21,032 nucleotides of DNA from Euryarchaeota archaeon UBA501 (GTDB lineage Archaea; Thermoplasmatota; Poseidoniia; Poseidoniales; Thalassarchaeaceae), in NCBI GenBank assembly GCA_002505685.1, contig DAVT01000161.1, forward strand, positions 7,027-28,058, in the 5' to 3' direction. The translations under genes were made by a program, and so were the position numbers. The stretch's first letter is position 1, and every line of letters begins with the position of its first letter. Under the pieces are notes generated by a model, which saw only the letters and a list, made by a program, of their open reading frames with translations, searched no databases and was not told the DNA's origin. Positions 5,447-12,397 of this stretch are shown one piece after another.

Positions 5447-7558
5447 ATGAGTCGGCTAGTTCGGGTTGCAATTGCAATTGCAATTGTCCTCGCAGGCCAA
5501 TGGTTGGCAGGCCAACCACACATCTACATGCCGTTGTTTGATGCAATCCGTGAAGAGGTCATCATGACCAATGATGCAGAAATTGTCGAAATGCAAGAGG
5601 ATGAGAGATGGCTTGTCATCGTCGTTGAATTCCCAGACTCCTTAGCAGATGATAATACCCTCAATCGAGTGAATACGATGCTGACTGGAGTCAATTCTGC
5701 TGCCACTTATTTTTCCGATATGAGTCGGGGTTGGTCAACGCTCACCGTAGACATCCAACCAACAATACATCGGGCGCAACACTCCGAAGCTTCGTATGGA
5801 CGGGATTCTGGCACGAACCGGGATGTCGGAGACGAGGGCATTGGGGGACCCGCAGGATTGGTAGAGGAAGCACTGACAACAACATTCCAAGATGTTGACA
5901 TGTCACCCTATGATTTCAACGACGATGGCTGGGTTGATCGCCTATTGGTTGTCCATACCGGCGACGCGCAAGAAACCTGCAACTCCTGTACGAATTCGAT
6001 TTGGAGCCATTTCGCTCCACTCTCAACTGGATTTGACGTAGGTGGGAAATCGATTGGGTCCTATACCATGTCAGCATATTCATCCAATGGTTTAGGGACA
6101 ATGATTCATGAAATGCTGCACATGATGGGTGCTGTTGATTTGTATGATGTTCACACGGCAATTCCTAGCAGCGATTGGAGTGGCGTAGGGCCTTGGGATA
6201 TCATGGCCAGTGGCAATTGGAATGGCAACGGTCGCACACCTGCATTGCCTACCTCTGGGACGCTAGACCTAATTGGAGCGATTGAGCCACTGAACTTGTC
6301 TATCGGTACGCTGGTTGCAGAAAATCAATCCTACACCATTCTACCCCATGTTGCCAATGCCGGTACGGTGCGAATTGCCATTGCTCCCGGCGAATATGTC
6401 TGGATGGAATCCCGTGTAGATGCTGGATTTGATAGAGACTTACCCGCGCACGGGTTATTGGTGACACAAGAAGACCGCTATCACGCTGATTTTGAGCACA
6501 ATGAAGTCAATCGAGATCCCGAACATGCTTACTTGAAGGTCATTGAAGCAGATGGAGATGCCAGTTTAGAGAATAGTCTACCCGATGAGGACCCAGGCGA
6601 TATTTTCACATCCGGTTCGTTTGGAGCCGATGGAATTCAGATTCGAGATGGACATGGTAGATTGGTACCTTGGACAGTTACGGTTGATTCAACCAATAGT
6701 AGTGGGACAGATATCACCATTTCACACCCGGGCCCCGGGCATGCAGAAATCATGCCACCTCGAACCCCGACACGCATATTGGGGAATGAGAATATCCCGA
6801 TTACGTTTGTCGCCAAGCAAGATTGTATGCCTTGGTCACAATTGAATAGCACCGATGGTAGAATCGTTTCATTGATGGGTGAACGAATGCTTTCAGCAGG
6901 GGAAACCAGAGTATTCCCACTCACCTTCTCACAAGCAGCGACAGCCGGTACCACCGGTTTCATTGAAGGTGAAATCGGATGCGGGACAGGAAACGTAGCA
7001 ACAAACATTCTGTTGGAATGGTCAATTGTTAGCAACCGCCTAATCCCTGAAAAGTTGGAAGGGCAAATCGATGTCACCGAAGTGGTGACTCTAGAGCACG
7101 TATTATCGTTTGACGGTTCAGATTACACCATGTATGATGTGGTAATTGAGGGTCCATTATCACGAATAGCCACAACTCCTGAGCGACAGAGTCTGGGACC
7201 TGGTAGCGTCCTTGCTCTCGAGATTAACCCGAATGGTTTGTTGGCACCCGGAATGCTAGCAAACGGCAAGGTGCAGTTTTACGATCAATTTGGATTGGCG
7301 GGAGAATTCAATGTCACACTGCAAGCAGAACCTCCGGGTAGCGTGGGTGGGGCCTTGATGTGGCTTGCCGAACCGTCGAATAGTGTACAATTGATTTCTG
7401 TTCTAATGGCGTTGTGGGTAATCAGCAGCGGTCCACGTCGAGGTCACAAAATGGAGAAACAAACAATGCAAGTCCGTCGCCCGAGTGACCAAGTCATGAC
7501 GGCCCCGCAGTATGAGTATTCAGGCATAGATGAATTTGGAAACCTGAAAAAATTCTAA
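5447..7558 (+). CDS. Secreted M6-family (immune inhibitor A-like) metalloprotease with C-terminal membrane anchor
   Basis: A 703-residue exported zinc peptidase. The signal peptide RLVRVAIAIAIVLAGQWLAG is at the N-terminus. The catalytic core contains DFNDDGWVDRLLVVHTG (about 156-172, a calcium-type loop usual in M6 enzymes) and the zinc motif HEMLHMMGAVDLYD (His221, Glu222, His225), followed by GVGPWDIMASGNWNGNG, the downstream signature of the family. Beta-rich domains follow, then a hydrophobic anchor near 645-662 (VQLISVLMALWVIS) and a basic cytoplasmic tail. It probably degrades extracellular protein at the cell surface, a role suited to a heterotroph. Start: ATG 5447 sits directly before the signal peptide, but its only SD-like GAGG is far upstream; an in-frame GTG at 5411 would add 12 residues. 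The 3' end overlaps the convergent endA gene. Confidence 0.88.
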   Translation: MSRLVRVAIAIAIVLAGQWLAGQPHIYMPLFDAIREEVIMTNDAEIVEMQEDERWLVIVVEFPDSLADDNTLNRVNTMLTGVNSAATYFSDMSRGWSTLTVDIQPTIHRAQHSEASYGRDSGTNRDVGDEGIGGPAGLVEEALTTTFQDVDMSPYDFNDDGWVDRLLVVHTGDAQETCNSCTNSIWSHFAPLSTGFDVGGKSIGSYTMSAYSSNGLGTMIHEMLHMMGAVDLYDVHTAIPSSDWSGVGPWDIMASGNWNGNGRTPALPTSGTLDLIGAIEPLNLSIGTLVAENQSYTILPHVANAGTVRIAIAPGEYVWMESRVDAGFDRDLPAHGLLVTQEDRYHADFEHNEVNRDPEHAYLKVIEADGDASLENSLPDEDPGDIFTSGSFGADGIQIRDGHGRLVPWTVTVDSTNSSGTDITISHPGPGHAEIMPPRTPTRILGNENIPITFVAKQDCMPWSQLNSTDGRIVSLMGERMLSAGETRVFPLTFSQAATAGTTGFIEGEIGCGTGNVATNILLEWSIVSNRLIPEKLEGQIDVTEVVTLEHVLSFDGSDYTMYDVVIEGPLSRIATTPERQSLGPGSVLALEINPNGLLAPGMLANGKVQFYDQFGLAGEFNVTLQAEPPGSVGGALMWLAEPSNSVQLISVLMALWVISSGPRRGHKMEKQTMQVRRPSDQVMTAPQYEYSGIDEFGNLKKF
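5466..5486 (+). repeat. Hexanucleotide repeat (TTGCAA)3 in the protease signal peptide
   Basis: Three copies of TTGCAA plus a final TTG encode the alternating Ala-Ile core of the signal peptide. Gain or loss of a unit would keep the frame and change only the length of the hydrophobic core. Confidence 0.7.
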
Positions 7559-8652
7559 TGTTTTACGGGGTTGGTCCACCGAGAATCCGAGGGTGGCCGT
7601 TCAATTGCTAAGTATCTCCACTCTTTTCTCCCCGCACTTTCCATGGCGCACAACCAGTGTTTGTTGACGCCTGCAGCCAAGCGAGCCGACAAGCATGCTT
7701 CCCCCCAGTTTGTGGGCGCCTCTTCCGATGGTACGATTAGCCAAGGGGCGTGGTCGCTACCCACTTTTCCAGCGTATACTCTCCATCGAGTTCCGTATTT
7801 GAATCCGGAACGAACCGCCACACCCTTTGATAGCAGATCCGACAAAAGTTGAGTCAGCCGCCCCACATCTCCCGTTGGAGTCGGCATCGTGGGGTTGACA
7901 ATTTGGCTGACTATCCTTGCTTCAATATCCGTCAGCCAAACACCATTTTCCAAGTGGATGCCTACTCCGGTTACAGGCCATTGGCTGGGCCTGATGTCCA
8001 GCCAATACCCTTCAGAAGTTTCCTTTGAATCAGCCCAAGCATGAGCTACGACTCGGCGTTGCTCATTGTTCAGTTCGCTGAACGGATTTTTCAGTGGGCC
8101 GGCAGGCCGATGGAATGTACTGCGATAGGTGACCACACCATGCTCCTCGTCGATGATCATCAATTCTGGAATTCTGCCACCAGTTTCTACATTGGCAGTC
8201 CATTCTGCAAGTTCGTTCCAATCAATTGCATCATTGGCTTTGAACCATCGAATCTCTGACAAAGGCGCCCCCTCTTTCGGCATCATATTTCGAGACCACC
8301 GAAGTGCCCATGACCGTGAGTCCAACAGGACCGCGTTAGCCGCACTGAGATTTTCAGCAAGCACGACTTTCTCACCGGGGAAACGCAGTGCACCCAGGAT
8401 TTCAGCCTCAAGCAGTAGGTCTGGGTGATTACTCAACTCTTCAGTCAACCAGTTTTCATGAGGTAGCGGCAGTCCTCTCAATCGGTGCGCGCAGAGTAAC
8501 TCCGCAATAGTCAGTTGCACACCGTCGCGAATAGGCCTACCGAAACACCCTCGTTCCCATAGCCGATTTGCGGTGGTGCCGAGGACAACCCAACTCCCGC
8601 CTCTATTGACGGGTACGGGGAGGCGACTACCCCCCGTTTTGCTCGCGACCAT
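7555..8652 (-). CDS. endA: tRNA-splicing endonuclease, two-unit type
   Basis: Archaeal intron endonuclease that cuts the bulge-helix-bulge in pre-tRNA, leaving ends for the RtcB ligase. The C-terminal catalytic unit reads RSGFKYGTRWRVYAG, then HAPWLIVP, then AAGVNKHWLCAM. Catalytic residues are Tyr293, His301 and Lys331, at nearly the spacing of the Methanocaldococcus enzyme (as I recall, Tyr115, His125, Lys156). At 365 residues it is about twice the single-unit form. The N-terminal half (WVVLGTTANRLWERGCFG, then LTIAELLCAHRLRG) looks like a degenerate non-catalytic unit, so a homodimer of two-unit chains is expected. The start is fixed by GGGAGGT four bases upstream. The gene is divergent from the TerB-repeat regulator, and its last codon overlaps the protease stop. 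Archease lies 3.3 kb away in another transcription unit. Confidence 0.9.
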   Translation of the reverse strand: MVASKTGGSRLPVPVNRGGSWVVLGTTANRLWERGCFGRPIRDGVQLTIAELLCAHRLRGLPLPHENWLTEELSNHPDLLLEAEILGALRFPGEKVVLAENLSAANAVLLDSRSWALRWSRNMMPKEGAPLSEIRWFKANDAIDWNELAEWTANVETGGRIPELMIIDEEHGVVTYRSTFHRPAGPLKNPFSELNNEQRRVVAHAWADSKETSEGYWLDIRPSQWPVTGVGIHLENGVWLTDIEARIVSQIVNPTMPTPTGDVGRLTQLLSDLLSKGVAVRSGFKYGTRWRVYAGKVGSDHAPWLIVPSEEAPTNWGEACLSARLAAGVNKHWLCAMESAGRKEWRYLAIERPPSDSRWTNPVKH

Positions 8653-8656
8653 AGCA

Positions 8657-8663
8657 ACCTCCC
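8657..8663 (-). promoter_or_regulatory. Ribosome binding site of endA
   Basis: On the minus strand GGGAGGT lies four bases before the endA ATG. It is among the strongest Shine-Dalgarno matches in the window and decides the start. Confidence 0.75.
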
Positions 8664-8772
8664 GCGACTGTCGACCTTTGATTGCAACGCCTTCAAAGGT
8701 AGCATTTTGGCGAATTACCTAAGAGTGCCCACGAACCACGCCCCTTCACGAGGTGTTGTGTTGACCGGAGGA

Positions 8773-9720
8773 ATGTTGCTCACCTTGACAGTCGAGCAGC
8801 GTGTATTGCTACACTTGTGGGACACACCATTGGGGGACAATCCTTGGGAAGGTCGCCCTGAACTAACTCAGGCGGGGGTTTCCGAAGCGGTAGGAATCGC
8901 CCGCAAGCATCTTCCACGTACCCTCAAGAAACTGCGTGAGAAATCTCAAATTCTTGAAGAAACACGGCATGTTGCTGGAGCAAAACAACGGTGTAGAGTG
9001 TATGGTTTGAGTACAGAAGGTCGGCATGCGGCCAGTGAGTTGGTCGACGAACTTCACACACGAATGGTCAAATTTGAAGGCGAAGAAACGACGGTAAAAT
9101 CTCTACATAATCACGCAACAAGTTTGCTGGATGTATTGCGAAACATCGATGCAACCGGTACTTACCGCCCGCAGGAAGAATTGGCCCCTGATGAACCGAT
9201 TTCAATCGACGGTCGCGACCTTCCACTCGATCATCGGTTGGCAATTTATGATAGCATTGTAGGAACCGCTTGGGCGGATGGTGTAGTCACCAAAGACGAG
9301 CAAGCCATCTTGGATGACATGGCGATGTACTTGGGCCTTGAGCCCCATGAGACTGAGCCTTTGGAAAAGCGTGCACGCGAAGATTCGGTCAAACCGGATG
9401 CCGAGAACAGTTCCCTGTACAAACAAATGCTCGAAGTTGCATGGCAAGACGGTGAAGTTGATTCCAACGAACAGGCCATGCTAGATTCTCTAGCATCCAT
9501 GTTGGGTCTTGAATCCGCACGTGAAGTACAATTGGATTGGGTGTGCGACCGCCTTGATGATCGTCTCAAAGCGTATTGTTCCGCAATGGAGGCTGCTTGG
9601 CAGGATGGAAAGGTCAGCGATGACGAAGAAAACATGCTCCATAGCATGCGCGAATCACTCACGATTTCAGATCAAGAGCACCGCACGATTCTCGGTGTCG
9701 TTCGGGCGAAGTTGAATTAG
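8773..9720 (+). CDS. Winged-helix DNA-binding protein with three TerB-like repeats
   Basis: About 315 residues, no signal peptide or membrane segment, so cytoplasmic. Residues about 4-85 resemble a winged helix-turn-helix: LTVEQRVLLHLWD, then LTQAGVSEAVGIARKHLPR as the recognition helices, then KQRCRVYGLSTEGRHA as the wing. After a short linker come three acidic helical repeats sharing A-W-x-D-G-x-V-x-x-x-E (AWADGVVTKDE, AWQDGEVDSNE, AWQDGKVSDDE, near residues 162, 223 and 275). These resemble the core of TerB, an acidic, metal-binding fold known from tellurite-resistance and stress systems. It may be a metal- or stress-responsive regulator; the ligand and targets are unknown. Start is uncertain: ATG 8773 begins at the conserved domain and leaves 120 nt to divergent endA, but GGAGGA abuts it. 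TTG 8707 (22 residues longer) has AAAGGT six bases upstream. Confidence 0.75.
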   Translation: MLLTLTVEQRVLLHLWDTPLGDNPWEGRPELTQAGVSEAVGIARKHLPRTLKKLREKSQILEETRHVAGAKQRCRVYGLSTEGRHAASELVDELHTRMVKFEGEETTVKSLHNHATSLLDVLRNIDATGTYRPQEELAPDEPISIDGRDLPLDHRLAIYDSIVGTAWADGVVTKDEQAILDDMAMYLGLEPHETEPLEKRAREDSVKPDAENSSLYKQMLEVAWQDGEVDSNEQAMLDSLASMLGLESAREVQLDWVCDRLDDRLKAYCSAMEAAWQDGKVSDDEENMLHSMRESLTISDQEHRTILGVVRAKLN

Positions 9721-9747
9721 CGCCTTTACCTCCGAGAGTCGAGAACG

Positions 9748-10809
9748 ATGCCGTGGGTCCTTGACGAAATCATTCAGGCTGAGGTTGATCGCCTGAAACG
9801 CTTGCGCGTTCTCGTCGATGAAATGCCACCTACAAATGTAACACTGGTCGGCGATTCTGTCCTCGATCGTTATGTTCATGGTTGGGCAAACCGCCTCAAT
9901 GCAACCGCGCCTGTTCCCGCAGTGAAAGTCACATCGACGGAGGAATTCGCTGGAGCGGCCGCGCACGTGGCGAGAGGCCTGTCCTCGCTAGGATTGAATC
10001 CCAGTTTGTACAGTATTATCGGAGGCGATGAAGCGGGTCAAACTTTGGCATCAAATCTCAAACAAGAGGGCATCGAAACGAAAGGATTGCGGGTTGTTGC
10101 GAACCGACAAACTGTTGTGAAAACAAGAATCTACGGTGCTCGAGAGTCTTTGATTGATCAAAATCAGTTGCTATTGCAAATTGATGATGAGCCCCAAGAT
10201 GACATGCCTCCTGCCGTGTCTCAGCGACTAACCGTATCCGCACTCGCCTCGTTGTCAGATGCAGATGTTCTAATTTTGTCAGATTACAACAAGGGTGCAG
10301 TGACTGATGAGGGTGCTCAACAATTGATTTCAGCCGCCAATGGAAATGGGATTCCTACAATTTGTGACCCCAAACTAACCGGTCTGAATCGTACTGAGGG
10401 TGCAACTTGCGTGCTCTTTGAAATACGTGGATTGGAATTGACTCGACGTCGATTGGGTTTGGAAAATTCATTGGAAACTGCGAGGGAACTTATCGAAAAA
10501 TATCGTTGGGAAGCTCTCGTTGTTCTCGGTGGAACTCACGGACTTTGGCTGTATACCGCTGATGATGAGCACCACATTCCCTGTATGCTCGATGAGGCGA
10601 GACAGATAATTGGTCTACACGATGCGGCTGCTGTGGCCATGGCGGCCGCTTTGTCGCAAGGGGCATCACTGCACGACGCCGCTACGCTTGCACATGCGGC
10701 TTGTGAAACCATTCTTTCAGCAGAAGAAGGGCAGGAAGTACTCGATCGCCGAACACTTTCAGCGTCTCTTGATGAACGGGCTTGGCAAATGCAGGTCAGT
10801 GATCGCTGA
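9748..10809 (+). CDS. PfkB-family sugar kinase, HldE/RfaE kinase-domain-like
   Basis: A 353-residue cytoplasmic ribokinase-fold protein. VGDSVLDRYVHG near residue 34 and VPAVKVTSTEEFAGAAAHVA near 56 match the N-terminal signature of ADP-heptose-pathway kinases (GD-x-x-LDRY, then GGAANVA). ILSDYNKGAVTD corresponds to their DYGKG segment, and CDPK to the conserved D-P-K. The C-terminal PfkB signature, normally GAGD, reads GLHD here (Gly289-Leu-His-Asp292): the catalytic Asp and first Gly are kept, while the second Gly of the anion hole is lost. No cytidylyltransferase domain follows, so only the kinase half of HldE is present. It may phosphorylate a sugar for surface glycans, or have reduced or changed activity. 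Its stop overlaps the next start (TGATG), indicating coupling with the CoA-transferase. Confidence 0.78.
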   Translation: MPWVLDEIIQAEVDRLKRLRVLVDEMPPTNVTLVGDSVLDRYVHGWANRLNATAPVPAVKVTSTEEFAGAAAHVARGLSSLGLNPSLYSIIGGDEAGQTLASNLKQEGIETKGLRVVANRQTVVKTRIYGARESLIDQNQLLLQIDDEPQDDMPPAVSQRLTVSALASLSDADVLILSDYNKGAVTDEGAQQLISAANGNGIPTICDPKLTGLNRTEGATCVLFEIRGLELTRRRLGLENSLETARELIEKYRWEALVVLGGTHGLWLYTADDEHHIPCMLDEARQIIGLHDAAAVAMAAALSQGASLHDAATLAHAACETILSAEEGQEVLDRRTLSASLDERAWQMQVSDR

Positions 10810-11930
10810 TGGGCGCCCTTACTGGCATCCGTGTTCTGGACCTCAGCAGAGTCCTAGCCGGTCCATGGGCGACTCAAATGCTGGCTGATTTAGGTGCAGA
10901 TGTGGTCAAAGTAGAGGCGGAATGGGGCGATGATACTCGAAAATGGGGTCCGCCATTTATTGACGGTGATGCGGCATACTTCCACTCGTGTAATCGGGGA
11001 AAACGCTCGATGATACTCGACTTGAAATCAGAAGAAGGCCTCCAATGTTTGCACCGTTTAATCGACCGGGCCGACGTAGTCGTCGAGAATTTTAGAGCCG
11101 GGACATTGGAAAAATTGGGTGTCAACTCAGATGCATTTGAAGGCAAAATATTGTGTCGAATTTCTGGTTACGGTCAAACAGGTCCTCGTTCTTCTGAACC
11201 AGGCTATGACATCGCATTGCAGGCTATGACTGGCATCATGTCGGTCACAGGTGCTGCAGAGGGTGAACCTGCAAAGGTAGGCGTCGCCTGGATTGATGTG
11301 TTAACAGGCATGACTGCAGGTAACGGTATTCTCGCTGCCTTATTCCATCGTGAGCGTACAGGGCAAGGTCAAACCATAGATTTGAGTCTGTTTGACGTTG
11401 CTTTGATGGCCATGGTCAATCAAGCTCAAAATTGGATTGCTTCAGGTTTAGATCCGACACGCATGGGTCATGCACACCCAAATATCGTCCCATATCAAGC
11501 GTTCAGGGCTAAAGATGACTGGTTCATCCTCGCCTGTGGGAATGATACACAGTTCGCCAGTGTCTGTTTGGTCACTGGTGCAGATAGCCTGCAACGGCCT
11601 GAACTTTCCGAAAACGCTGGGCGCCTTTCAGCACGTGAAGAGATTATCCAAACTCTATCCGACATCATCCGTCACCATCCTGTAGCGCATTGGATTGCTG
11701 AATTCAATCGACATGGTGTACCTTGCACTCCAATACTTTCAATTTCTGAAGCATTTGGTGATGCACAAGCCATCGCACGTGAGGCCTTGTGGGACGTAGG
11801 TGGCCACGACAGTGTAGCCAATGCATTACGCTTCATGTCAAAAACGCCTGCTCAACCGAGCTCACCACCACCAAAATTGGGGGAGCACACCATGGAAGTA
11901 ATCGAAGACTGGTTGGGGGGAGAACAATGA
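10809..11930 (+). CDS. Family III CoA-transferase (CaiB/BaiF/Frc type)
   Basis: A 373-residue enzyme that moves CoA between carboxylic acids through an enzyme-bound anhydride. Family features are GIRVLDLSRVLAGPWATQML and ADLGADVVKVE at the N-terminus, NRGKRSMILDLKSEEGL, VENFRAGTLEKLG and SGYGQTGP, then KVGVAWIDVLTGMTAGNGIL. Asp163 in that last motif matches the catalytic Asp169 of formyl-CoA transferase. The C-terminal part (GVPCTPILSISEAFGDAQ) is also typical. The length fits a complete protein. The substrate cannot be read from the sequence: succinyl-CoA:glutarate, mesaconate and carnitine CoA-transferases share these motifs. It is translationally coupled upstream to the kinase (TGATG) and downstream to archease (ATGA). 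Confidence 0.92.
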   Translation: MGALTGIRVLDLSRVLAGPWATQMLADLGADVVKVEAEWGDDTRKWGPPFIDGDAAYFHSCNRGKRSMILDLKSEEGLQCLHRLIDRADVVVENFRAGTLEKLGVNSDAFEGKILCRISGYGQTGPRSSEPGYDIALQAMTGIMSVTGAAEGEPAKVGVAWIDVLTGMTAGNGILAALFHRERTGQGQTIDLSLFDVALMAMVNQAQNWIASGLDPTRMGHAHPNIVPYQAFRAKDDWFILACGNDTQFASVCLVTGADSLQRPELSENAGRLSAREEIIQTLSDIIRHHPVAHWIAEFNRHGVPCTPILSISEAFGDAQAIAREALWDVGGHDSVANALRFMSKTPAQPSSPPPKLGEHTMEVIEDWLGGEQ

Positions 11931-12397
11931 GTTGGTGGGTATTGCCAACCACGGCAGATATCGGCATCGTGTGTTTTGCCAATTCCCCTTCTAGATTGAT
12001 GGAGGAAGCCGCATTGGGTTTACAACATATTTTGCTCTCAGATGCAGCGATATCCTCTCTTGATTCACATACACGCCACACCAGTCAATGGTCGATTGAT
12101 GCAGTGAATGGGCGAGAAGATTTGACCTTGGTTCGATGGCTTGAAGAAATTCTGTATCAGTGCGAAGTTAACCGGCAATTTTTGGTTGATTGCCAAGTCA
12201 AAATCGGCGACAAATTGGAGGCTCAAGTTTCTTGGGTAGGGGCCGATGAAATAGAGCGCGAAATTGAGGTCAAAGCGGTAACTAGACACGAGTTGGAGTG
12301 TCGTAATGCTGTAGCGGGGGAAACAATCCAAGGGAATCAAACAGTTCCTGATTTTGAAGGCCCAGGGTGGTTTTGCAGAGTCATTTTTGACATCTGA
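11927..12397 (+). CDS. Archease (RtcB ligase activator)
   Basis: A 156-residue protein of the archease family, which speeds guanylylation and turnover of the tRNA ligase RtcB. Visible signatures are PTTADIGIVCFANSPSRLME at the N-terminus (family T-A-D-x-G), EEAALGLQHILL, VRWLEEILYQCEVNRQFLVD in the middle, EVKAVTRHELE and the invariant-type ending FCRVIFDI. ATG 11927 is chosen because it begins right at the conserved domain and overlaps the CoA-transferase stop as ATGA; the longer open frame upstream is only read-through of another frame. It is the last gene of this plus-strand run, and its TGA directly abuts the TAA of the convergent RND gene, leaving no intergenic base. RtcB itself is not in the window. 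Confidence 0.93.
   Translation: MSWWVLPTTADIGIVCFANSPSRLMEEAALGLQHILLSDAAISSLDSHTRHTSQWSIDAVNGREDLTLVRWLEEILYQCEVNRQFLVDCQVKIGDKLEAQVSWVGADEIEREIEVKAVTRHELECRNAVAGETIQGNQTVPDFEGPGWFCRVIFDI

Noticed and set aside
11789..11926. Longer N-terminal extension of archease from ATG 11789
   Set aside because: It lies inside the CoA-transferase gene in another frame, and the archease domain begins exactly at ATG 11927.
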